A stretch of 64,000 nt of DNA. Origin: UBA7236 sp964463165 (lineage in GTDB: Bacteria; Bacteroidota; Bacteroidia; Chitinophagales; BACL12). The translations under genes were made by a program, and so were the position numbers. This document shows positions 44,790 through 53,154 of the stretch, piece after piece. Every line of letters starts with the position of its first letter. Position 1 is the first letter of the stretch. The stretch is taken from contig CAYXBK010000009.1 of NCBI GenBank assembly GCA_964463165.1, positions 113,344 through 177,343 on the forward strand. The letters run 5' to 3'. The notes beneath the pieces are model-generated. The model was not told where the DNA came from, did no database searches, and saw nothing but the letters and a program-made list of their open reading frames with translations.

Positions 44790-44841
44790 TGCGGTAGATT
44801 GCTTATTACACGTGAAAATTTATATTATCTGGAGTAAATAA

Positions 44842-47352
44842 TCAATGCTGCACAACAAAATACTCACCCGCCCTGCCTGCACCGGAAATAATTTCTGCAA
44901 AATAATTTCCATCCGACAGATTTTGAACATTTATTTTATCTCCCGGATTTATTTTGGAAGAGTAAATAATTTCTCCCAATACATTGAAAATAATTAAGTC
45001 GCAGGTTTTATCGACATTGTCAATTTCAATAAATGCATCAGCCGGATTCGGATAAATATGCAATGTATTTAATTCTGTTAAATCTTCTATCGCCACCTGT
45101 ATGGCAATCGGCGCATCCGAAATATCCGCACCACAGGTATTGGTTACCGTGAGTGTTACATTCCATGCTCCGGCTCCTGGAAATGTATGCACCGGATTTT
45201 CCTCGAAGGATGTAGTGCCATCTCCGAAATCCCAGAAAAATGTTTCTGCATCAGTTGTTGTGCTTGCGAAATCAACCGTGTAACCACCGGCATAACTATA
45301 AATAAAATCCGCCACCGGTAAATTCATAATGACATAATTTACCGTATCACTGCCATCACAACCGGATATGGGATTGGTAACCACAACCCAAAATGCATCC
45401 GATTCCGTTACATAAATTGTTTGTGTTGTTTCGCCGGTACTCCATATATAATTTTGGCCCGGATTTTCCGCATTTAAAATTGAACCTTCACAAATTGTTG
45501 CATCATCTCCCAGATCAACAACCGGGTTCGGATAAAATAAAAGATTTACCGAATCAATTGCATAACAAGTCGGACTCACACTGTACACCACCCAATATGT
45601 TCCAGATTCTGCAGGATAAATAATTTCAGTTGCGGCACCTGTATTCCATCCATAATATGCAGCACCCGGACCTGCATCAAGCATTACAAATTCTCCATCA
45701 CAATACGATGCATCATCTCCCAGATCAACTTCAGGCGCATCAATAATTGTGATTGTTTCGGTAACAATTCCCGAGCATGGAGTAACCGCATAACGCCAGC
45801 TTGTTTCACTTAATGAAAACACGGATTTATTATATGCATCATCCGCAAAATATGAAACTGTGCCACCGGCATTTTCAATTCCCTGTGTCATTTCACCACC
45901 ATCAGACTGAATATCCATTGAAACAATATCAATTGCATTTGATGTTTCGTATAAAATAATTTCACCGGTAATTGTTTCATCGCCCAGATAATGCCGCACA
46001 TGATCATAAAAAATAATAAATCTTCTGTCGGGAGCAATACCCTGCAATTCGTAAGAAATTGTTCCGCCGTCGCCCGGATTTAGATCCGTATAACAAAATG
46101 CAATTAAATTATTCGGAGCGGTATTATCCGGTATATGCTGCACTTCATAGGAATTGTTTCCTGCATCAAATCCAACAATTCCATTTGAACTGATGAACAG
46201 GTCTGTATAATTAATTCCAAAAAACTGAAATGAAAATCCGATCGGAATATTATCCATTACTTCATCATCTCCAAGCACAACAGCAGTGGGCGAAATTAAA
46301 ATCGCAGGGAAATACGGAATTTCGGAAACAGTATATGCATCTGTTGGAGAAAAGGAATAAGTAATATCGGTTGTTCCGCCCACACCACCGATCAGTGCCG
46401 GATCGAGTTCGCCGGTTACAGCATTCATAATTCCATCACCACTCCATGTGCCGCCGCCGGCAAGAGGGCTGGGGAAAATTGTTTCGCCGCCGTAACAAAC
46501 AGATGCAGGAAATCCTGTGGTGAGAATTGTAAATAAATTATCTACTGCATTTTCTGAAGAATCATTATCTGCATATTCATCAGTTGGAAGAGATGTCCAC
46601 GCAACAATTTGATGTGTGCCGTCAGCTGAAAGATCTGCACCTTCTGTAAAACTAAAATCAGCAGATTCGCCTGCATTAATTATGGCGGGAAATAATTCAG
46701 AAACAACTGCGCCGCCATCAACCTGAAAATTTACATTGAATCCGGTCTCCGCATTTAATCCCCAATTTTTAACAGCAACAGAAATTGTTTCCGAATTACC
46801 GAGATCACAATCTGCAGGTGGCAAAACAATATTTGTAACAGAAAGATCGTGATCAAAACCTATAATTATAATTTTATAATCTTCTGCCTCGCTGTATGTT
46901 TCATTGCTGCATGCATCGAAATCATCTGTTGCATAAACACAGCGGATGCGCATACCTGTTTCACCCGGCATTGCACCCGCGGGAACAGTGAAATCAATAC
47001 TTGCCGTACCTCCGGGAGAAATCGTAACCGGCAGAAATAATTCTTCACCCGATTCAAAAATAAGATCCTGATCATAATCTATCCATCCGCGGTAATGTTC
47101 AGTAAATGATGGTGTATTTGTTATTGTGAGTGTATATACTTCATCCTGATATAATTCAGTTGAAAGCCATGTAAAATCAGAATAACCCGTCCCGTCGCCG
47201 CCGCCTGAACCTAAATTGCTAAGGGTATTTAATTCAATACCGTCGATATAATCATTGTCAGTTGTACCGTACGTTGATGTCGGAATACAATATTGCGCTT
47301 GTGCATGTATAAAAACGATGCAGAAGAAAATACATAATTTAATCGGGTGCAT
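44842..47352 (-). CDS. Secreted GEVED/CARDB/PKD multidomain protein with T9SS type A sorting domain
   Basis: 836 residues. Signal peptide MHPIKLCIFFCIVFIHAQA. Order of domains: GEVED (about 40-165, RGWIDYDQDLIFESGEELF), CARDB-like (about 170-265), a nidogen-like beta region (about 360-515, IPIGFSFQFFGINYTDLFISS), two Ig-like repeats (DLGDDASYCDGEFVMLDAG and VVDLGDDATICEG), PKD (ETFFWDFGDGTTSFEENPVHTF) and the sorting domain (LHIYPNPADAFIEIDN to AGEYFVVQH). Such multidomain T9SS proteins bind surfaces or polymers. No catalytic domain is visible. Single minus-strand gene beside the plus-strand T9SS type B genes. Confidence 0.88.
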   Translation of the reverse strand: MHPIKLCIFFCIVFIHAQAQYCIPTSTYGTTDNDYIDGIELNTLSNLGSGGGDGTGYSDFTWLSTELYQDEVYTLTITNTPSFTEHYRGWIDYDQDLIFESGEELFLPVTISPGGTASIDFTVPAGAMPGETGMRIRCVYATDDFDACSNETYSEAEDYKIIIIGFDHDLSVTNIVLPPADCDLGNSETISVAVKNWGLNAETGFNVNFQVDGGAVVSELFPAIINAGESADFSFTEGADLSADGTHQIVAWTSLPTDEYADNDSSENAVDNLFTILTTGFPASVCYGGETIFPSPLAGGGTWSGDGIMNAVTGELDPALIGGVGGTTDITYSFSPTDAYTVSEIPYFPAILISPTAVVLGDDEVMDNIPIGFSFQFFGINYTDLFISSNGIVGFDAGNNSYEVQHIPDNTAPNNLIAFCYTDLNPGDGGTISYELQGIAPDRRFIIFYDHVRHYLGDETITGEIILYETSNAIDIVSMDIQSDGGEMTQGIENAGGTVSYFADDAYNKSVFSLSETSWRYAVTPCSGIVTETITIIDAPEVDLGDDASYCDGEFVMLDAGPGAAYYGWNTGAATEIIYPAESGTYWVVYSVSPTCYAIDSVNLLFYPNPVVDLGDDATICEGSILNAENPGQNYIWSTGETTQTIYVTESDAFWVVVTNPISGCDGSDTVNYVIMNLPVADFIYSYAGGYTVDFASTTTDAETFFWDFGDGTTSFEENPVHTFPGAGAWNVTLTVTNTCGADISDAPIAIQVAIEDLTELNTLHIYPNPADAFIEIDNVDKTCDLIIFNVLGEIIYSSKINPGDKINVQNLSDGNYFAEIISGAGRAGEYFVVQH

Positions 47353-47612
47353 GATGTGGAATTAAGTCGCCAGATAAAGATAATATTTATTGCGAATGGT
47401 GCGGGTCAAAATTAAATGAGGAATATTTTGATGCACCGGGGAATTTATTTCAGGTATTTTGAACGGAAATTTTATCGCAGAAACATCATCCGAAACCAAC
47501 AGTTTCCGATACCAGTTTTGCCTCGTTATTGCACCTTGTATTTCGTTCAAATCCCTTCCAATCTTTCCATTTCCGTCAAATTTCATAACTTAGTATCCCA
47601 TCCGCTCAGCCT

Positions 47613-50534
47613 ATGACAAAATTTTACACATCACTCCTCACTTTTCTATTCATTATTACCGGTTTGCATTCCCAAACCTTTCAACTTTATACGGAGGATT
47701 TTAACGCATATGCAGGTTCGTTTTCATTAAATACGGCCGGCCCCGGGGCGGGAACAGGCAATAATAAATGGATTGTGAACGATAGCTATGACGGGGGTTT
47801 CGGCTATCCCAACACAACGTCTCAGGACAGCACCGAATCAGGAACGATCGGTTTCGCACCCTTCAGTTCTTATCTGCATATTTACGATGAAGCAGGTGCG
47901 CCCCTGATCACAAATGCCAGTTACGACCCGGCAACACCCAGCGATAATTTTGCAGAAATGGCGGGTGGATTTTGCACACTTGGGCTCATCAATATTGAAT
48001 ACACTTTTTTCTGGTTATGTGAAGGATCGGGCACCGGTTATGGCCAGGTATATTACAGTGCAGATGGTGGTCCATGGACGGCAACCGGGCTTCCCTTATA
48101 CAGTGACCAGCATCTCTGGAAATATGAAGTAATTACAGATCCCGCTTTTGAAGATGTTGCCGATTTAAAATTCGGATTCAGATGGGTGAATGATGCTGCA
48201 GGCGGTTCCAAAAAAATGTCGTTTGCGATCGATGATATAATTGCAGTAGGTACGTATGATGAAGCAATACATCCCGTTGATATAAATATTGATTTTTTAT
48301 TTCCTGATCCGGTTTGTAAACTCAGCACGATAATCGTCGGATGGAGTTTAACCGATCCGCTTTGCGATGGTGTGTATGAAATTGAATTATCAAATGCAGC
48401 AGGTGCATTTGCCGCACCAACAAGTCTTGGTGTTTTTAATGTTTTAGCGAATGATACTGTGGGTGCAATTGCGGCTGTTATTCCCGGTGGTGTACCTGAC
48501 GGTTCCTGTTATAAAGTTCGCATTAACCGCACATCGCCCCTGCCGCATATTTTCGGTGAAGCGAGCGCATGTTTTACAATTGAATCCTGTCCGAATACAA
48601 TTACAACACTTGCACCTGTTGTTACATATGATTCAAATGCAGTTTGTGTAAACAGTGTAATTGATGTACCATTTTATTCTACAGGTGTTTTTCTTGCAGG
48701 AAATGTTTATACGGCGGAATTGAGTGATTCAACAGGAAGTTTTGATGATCCTTCCATCATCGGAACATTTTATTCGAGTGCAACATTCGATCCCGCACTC
48801 GGTTCACCTCCGGGAACTGTTTCCGGAATTGTGCCTACCGTGCCGCCGGGATGTAATTATTATATCCGTGTTGTTTCAAGCAATCCTGCAACAGTGGGTT
48901 CGGTTTACGGCCCGATATGTATTCAGGAATGTGATATCGAAACAAATGATCTTGAAGATGTGTGGGTTTGTATTACAGAAGACAGCGGAGCAGTTGTTAC
49001 AATTACATACGATGTAAATGTTTTTGATGATATCGAAACATATTGCGATACAAATACTTTCTGTGTGGAAGTACTCGATGCGATGTTTTTCACGCAGGCA
49101 AATCTTTGCGGATTAGGATTTACGGTGGATACCGAATCAGGAACAATTACACTTACAATTCCGGGATATTTTGATCTGCTTGCAATGGGACTGGATGCAG
49201 GTGTGTGGTATATGCGTGTAATTGCAAATTGCGGAACACCGAGTGAAAATACATTGGGAACACTTGTGCATTTAACAATCGGTGCACCGGCAGATGATCC
49301 TCCTGTTTTAATTCCATCGGATACATTATTATGCGAAGGTGCAATTGGAAATGCATTGGTTGTGCCTTACAATATTAAATCAGATTATCAGTTCCAGTTT
49401 GGATTGGGAACACCGTTCATCTGGCCGTATAATCCGATCTACATTGATTTCACGGGTGCACTCGGCGATGTAACACTGCGTGTGCGTGAAATCAGTTTCG
49501 AATGTCCGGGACCATGGAGCGATTATATTACATTCCATATTATCGATGTTCCTGTTGTAACAATTACCGGCCCGCCGAAAGCATGTACCGGCGATACAAC
49601 ATATTATTCCGTTCCGTATTTCTTAACTACATATTACGACTGGTCGCTCACAGGCGGAACAATTGTCGACACGGCAAATAATGAAGTCGGCATTGTTTGG
49701 GATGATGCAGGTTCATATACACTCAGCATTTTTGCTTTGAACGAATGCGGAAGCGGAACCGGAACAAAAACAATTACTGTAATAGAAACAATTCCGGTTA
49801 CTGCAGGAGATGATGTTGTAATTTGCGAAGGCCAATCTGCAACATTTAATGCAAACACTGCAGGTATTCCCGATTATTTATGGACGGATTTAAATACCGG
49901 TACTGTGGTTGGTTCTGATTTTTATTTTACAATTTATCCGGATACCACAACCAGTTATTTAGTGAGTGCTGAAGATGAAGAGGGATGCCGTTCGTGGGAT
50001 ACAGTAACCGCATTTGTAGAATATCCGCAAGCCGAATTTGATACTTCCGAATATTGTATCGGCGGTTCTGTTGATCTTGATGCCGGTCATGAAGGTTCAA
50101 CATACAGCTGGAGTACGGGTGAAACATCGCAAACAATTTCTGTCGGTGCGGCGGGTTTATATTATGCAACAATTAATCCGCCCGACCTTGCATGTGATAT
50201 CACAAAAACATTTATTGTAAATGAAGTGATTGATGTATGTGATCCGATCATCAATATCCCGAATGCATTTTCACCAAACGGAGATGGTGTAAATGATAAT
50301 CTTGTAATATTTGGTTCTGCAGTTGTTGAATTTGAAATATTGATTTATAACAGATGGGGAGAAGTAATTTACCAGAGCGATGATCTGAATATCTTGAATA
50401 ACTCAAGCCTTGGCTGGGATGGAAGATATATAAATGAAGATCAGGAAATGGGCACGTATGTATATGTTATAAATGCAACCGGTGGAAACGGAACTGAAAT
50501 TCAGGTGCAGGGAAATATTACATTGGTGAGATAG
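47613..50534 (+). CDS. Large secreted protein with gliding-motility-type (T9SS type B) C-terminal domain
   Basis: 973 residues with a signal peptide (MTKFYTSLLTFLFIITGLHSQ). The N-terminal 200 residues form a jelly-roll-like domain with AIDDIIAVGTYD; the middle contains Ig-like and PKD-like domains (DWSLTGGTIVDTANNEVGIVW, then VTAGDDVVICEGQSATFNA). The end NIPNAFSPNGDGVNDNLVIF to GNITLVR is the type B domain, which is anchored by SprF/PorP-type proteins. It lies 114 bp before another type B gene, with a REP-like hairpin between them. A PorP/SprF protein at 61058-62086 could serve it (inference). Confidence 0.88.
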   Translation: MTKFYTSLLTFLFIITGLHSQTFQLYTEDFNAYAGSFSLNTAGPGAGTGNNKWIVNDSYDGGFGYPNTTSQDSTESGTIGFAPFSSYLHIYDEAGAPLITNASYDPATPSDNFAEMAGGFCTLGLINIEYTFFWLCEGSGTGYGQVYYSADGGPWTATGLPLYSDQHLWKYEVITDPAFEDVADLKFGFRWVNDAAGGSKKMSFAIDDIIAVGTYDEAIHPVDINIDFLFPDPVCKLSTIIVGWSLTDPLCDGVYEIELSNAAGAFAAPTSLGVFNVLANDTVGAIAAVIPGGVPDGSCYKVRINRTSPLPHIFGEASACFTIESCPNTITTLAPVVTYDSNAVCVNSVIDVPFYSTGVFLAGNVYTAELSDSTGSFDDPSIIGTFYSSATFDPALGSPPGTVSGIVPTVPPGCNYYIRVVSSNPATVGSVYGPICIQECDIETNDLEDVWVCITEDSGAVVTITYDVNVFDDIETYCDTNTFCVEVLDAMFFTQANLCGLGFTVDTESGTITLTIPGYFDLLAMGLDAGVWYMRVIANCGTPSENTLGTLVHLTIGAPADDPPVLIPSDTLLCEGAIGNALVVPYNIKSDYQFQFGLGTPFIWPYNPIYIDFTGALGDVTLRVREISFECPGPWSDYITFHIIDVPVVTITGPPKACTGDTTYYSVPYFLTTYYDWSLTGGTIVDTANNEVGIVWDDAGSYTLSIFALNECGSGTGTKTITVIETIPVTAGDDVVICEGQSATFNANTAGIPDYLWTDLNTGTVVGSDFYFTIYPDTTTSYLVSAEDEEGCRSWDTVTAFVEYPQAEFDTSEYCIGGSVDLDAGHEGSTYSWSTGETSQTISVGAAGLYYATINPPDLACDITKTFIVNEVIDVCDPIINIPNAFSPNGDGVNDNLVIFGSAVVEFEILIYNRWGEVIYQSDDLNILNNSSLGWDGRYINEDQEMGTYVYVINATGGNGTEIQVQGNITLVR

Positions 50535-50543
50535 ATATTCACT

Positions 50544-50635
50544 TCCGAGAACTTAACAGGTTCTCATTTAAAACCTGTTAGGTTCTCGGAGGTTTAACCT
50601 GTCAGGTTGTAAAAAGTTTGAAACCGTCGGGGTTT
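50544..50635. repeat. REP-like hairpins between two T9SS type B cargo genes
   Basis: Arms at 50544-50562 and 50572-50590 (19 nt, one mismatch) carry TCCGAGAAC and AACAGGTT/AACCTGTT; the core matches the RAYT flanks. A second small palindrome AACCTG-T-CAGGTT is at 50596-50608, and AAACC/GGTTT arms at 50621-50625/50631-50635 before a T-run may form a terminator. Confidence 0.8.
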
Positions 50636-50648
50636 TTATTTAAGAAGT

Positions 50649-53093
50649 ATGAAAAGAATTCCATTTTTTTTCCTCCTCACAATTCTTGCGGGGCCGGTAT
50701 TTGCTCAACAGCAAATGCATGTGAAAAAAAATGATTATTCTACTTTCAGCGAGCGCAATAAAATTGTATCTCAGGAACTGCTCGACAATACGCCTTCTGT
50801 TTTTTATACGCATCCCGATTTCGGTTATCTTCCGGTATCTGCACCCAAAAATTGTTTTGAATTAATTCAGCGCCGCACGATCGACTCGAGATTTTATTAC
50901 GAAAATAATTCCGGCAAGAAACATTATTATATAGAAAAGGCAAATGGCCCGATTAATTATTATGATAAACACGGTGACCTGAGAGCGATCGATTTTTTTC
51001 TGCATCCGTCTTATATACCCGGTATTTTTGAAGCGGATGCACAGCCTCTCCCCACGAAGATTGATTTTATAAATAATTATACATCCATTACCATAAAAGA
51101 TTTTGAATTCAGATTTAATCAGAACCTGAAATTAATAAACAGCAATGCTTTAAACACAAACGCATCTTTCGGAAATTATTCTGCCGGACGCGACGGGGCA
51201 TATATTAAAAATATGTGGAATGGGATTGATGGTGAAATATCTTTTGCAAAAGGCAGCATAAAAACAAATTTTAATATCCGGGATAAAAGCATAATTAATG
51301 CAGATGCCGAATTTTTTATTATTGAAGATTTCATTCCTGTTCCGGCGGGATATTATTTTGTTGAAGATGCGGATCACGGCCGACGCCTGAGCGATGGTTC
51401 GTGGCAGGGCGATCTTGTTCTGAAAAATGAATTCGGATTGAATTTATTGCGGTTTGAAAAACCTGTAATTCTTGATCAGAATAAAATTCATGAACATCCG
51501 CAGGCACAAATTGATGCGATCAGTTATGTGGTGGAACGGGCGGATAATGGATATTACCTGCGCATTAAAATCAAAACAGACTGGTTGCTGGATAATGAAA
51601 GAATGTATCCGGTGATCATTGACCCGACATTAATTGGTGAAGCAACTTATACTGCCAGTGATATCGGATTTGAATTTGATAATATCTGCTGGAGCGAAGC
51701 GGATTATTGCGATTATACATTGGATATTGTTGTGCCCGGAAAAACAACATTAACTGCCGCTTATTTTGATGGCACATATTATTCACAAATTCTCGGCTGC
51801 GGTGGTTTTGATTGTTTAATGAAACAGGCCGCTTTCCGCATACTTGGTATTTGCGATGATTCACCATCTCCGCTCGGATTCTGGACCTGCTTACCTCCTG
51901 AAGGCGATACTGCAGGAACTTGTTACGGTATTGACCTGGATATGTTCAATACAATAGCATGTATTCCGCCGCAATGCGCAGATTATTTATTTACTTTTGA
52001 AATGCGCACATATCATTGTTCGTGTACAAAACCACCTTGCAGCATTACCTGTCATTTTATGCCGGTTGGATCCTGGGTAATTACAATTGAAGGAAAAACC
52101 GTAGAAGAAAATCCGATAGAATCCGATTTATTTCCTGACTTCGTAATTTGTGAAGGCGATACAATTGATTTATTTGCATCCGGACAATGGGGTGTGCCGC
52201 CATATGTTTATGAATGGTTGCCGGGTGGAATTTATACAGATGTAAATTTTGTACATCCCACAACAACTACAACCTACACTTCTGTGATACACGATTTATG
52301 TGATATGACGGATACGGTTTCACAAACGGTAACTGTAAATCCCGCACCTGTTATTAATGCCGGTCCTTTCGAAGGTTGTTATCAAACTACATTAACTGTT
52401 CCGGCAGGATATGCAAGTTATATCTGGACAACAGAAACAGATTCTGTTATTGCGACAAATACAAATTCAATTACAGTTGATTCTTCAGGATTGTATTATG
52501 TAACCGTTATTGATGTGAATGGTTGTGAGGGCACTTCTTCGCCCATTGAGGCAATTATAAATATTGCACCGGAAATTAATGCGTACCCCGATACGGTTTA
52601 TGTAAATGACGGATCACTTGCGCAATTAAACGTAGAGACAATCACCGGTGATGACGTTACTTATTTTTGGGCACCACCCGATGATTTAACCTGCCCGACC
52701 TGTGCAACAACACTTGCATTCAGTGTTGGAGAAGAAAATACCTATTATGTTACCGGGGTTGAAAATGGTTGCGTATCAGAACCCGATTCAATTATTGTTG
52801 TGATGAGCGAAAGTGAAATGATCATTCCAAATGCATTTACTCCAAATGAAGACGGATTAAATGATGTGTTCCATATTTTAAATCCGATTTTTTATCCTCA
52901 ATTTTCTTTTTCTATTTACAATCGTTGGGGGCAGACTATATTTTCAACAAATGATGTCTTAGTTGGATGGGATGGCACATTCGAATCCAAAGCACAGGAA
53001 ATCGGCATGTATATCTGGATGGTGAATTATGAAAAAGCAAATGAGCCGGGAAAAGTTTATACGTTGCGGGGAACGGTTACGTTGTTGAGATGA
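50649..53093 (+). CDS. Secreted protein with unknown N-terminal domain and T9SS type B C-terminal domain
   Basis: 814 residues. Signal peptide MKRIPFFFLLTILAGPVFAQ. The N-terminal 320 residues have no family I know: KNCFELIQRRTIDSRFYYE, GKKHYYIEKANGPINYYD and RAIDFFLHPSYIPGIF, then a domain with YPVIIDPTLIGEATYTA. A Cys-rich stretch (about 440-475, HCSCTKPPCSITCHF) is unusual for these proteins. Ig-like/PKD repeats (about 490-715) precede the type B domain (IIPNAFTPNEDGLNDVFHI to RGTVTLLR). It follows the 973-residue type B gene in the same orientation; the REP-like hairpins separate them. Confidence 0.85.
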   Translation: MKRIPFFFLLTILAGPVFAQQQMHVKKNDYSTFSERNKIVSQELLDNTPSVFYTHPDFGYLPVSAPKNCFELIQRRTIDSRFYYENNSGKKHYYIEKANGPINYYDKHGDLRAIDFFLHPSYIPGIFEADAQPLPTKIDFINNYTSITIKDFEFRFNQNLKLINSNALNTNASFGNYSAGRDGAYIKNMWNGIDGEISFAKGSIKTNFNIRDKSIINADAEFFIIEDFIPVPAGYYFVEDADHGRRLSDGSWQGDLVLKNEFGLNLLRFEKPVILDQNKIHEHPQAQIDAISYVVERADNGYYLRIKIKTDWLLDNERMYPVIIDPTLIGEATYTASDIGFEFDNICWSEADYCDYTLDIVVPGKTTLTAAYFDGTYYSQILGCGGFDCLMKQAAFRILGICDDSPSPLGFWTCLPPEGDTAGTCYGIDLDMFNTIACIPPQCADYLFTFEMRTYHCSCTKPPCSITCHFMPVGSWVITIEGKTVEENPIESDLFPDFVICEGDTIDLFASGQWGVPPYVYEWLPGGIYTDVNFVHPTTTTTYTSVIHDLCDMTDTVSQTVTVNPAPVINAGPFEGCYQTTLTVPAGYASYIWTTETDSVIATNTNSITVDSSGLYYVTVIDVNGCEGTSSPIEAIINIAPEINAYPDTVYVNDGSLAQLNVETITGDDVTYFWAPPDDLTCPTCATTLAFSVGEENTYYVTGVENGCVSEPDSIIVVMSESEMIIPNAFTPNEDGLNDVFHILNPIFYPQFSFSIYNRWGQTIFSTNDVLVGWDGTFESKAQEIGMYIWMVNYEKANEPGKVYTLRGTVTLLR

Positions 53094-53154
53094 TTTTTTT
53101 ATTGTAGTTTTTATTATAGATAAAAAATAATTTTTTCAAAGCCTGAATATCATC

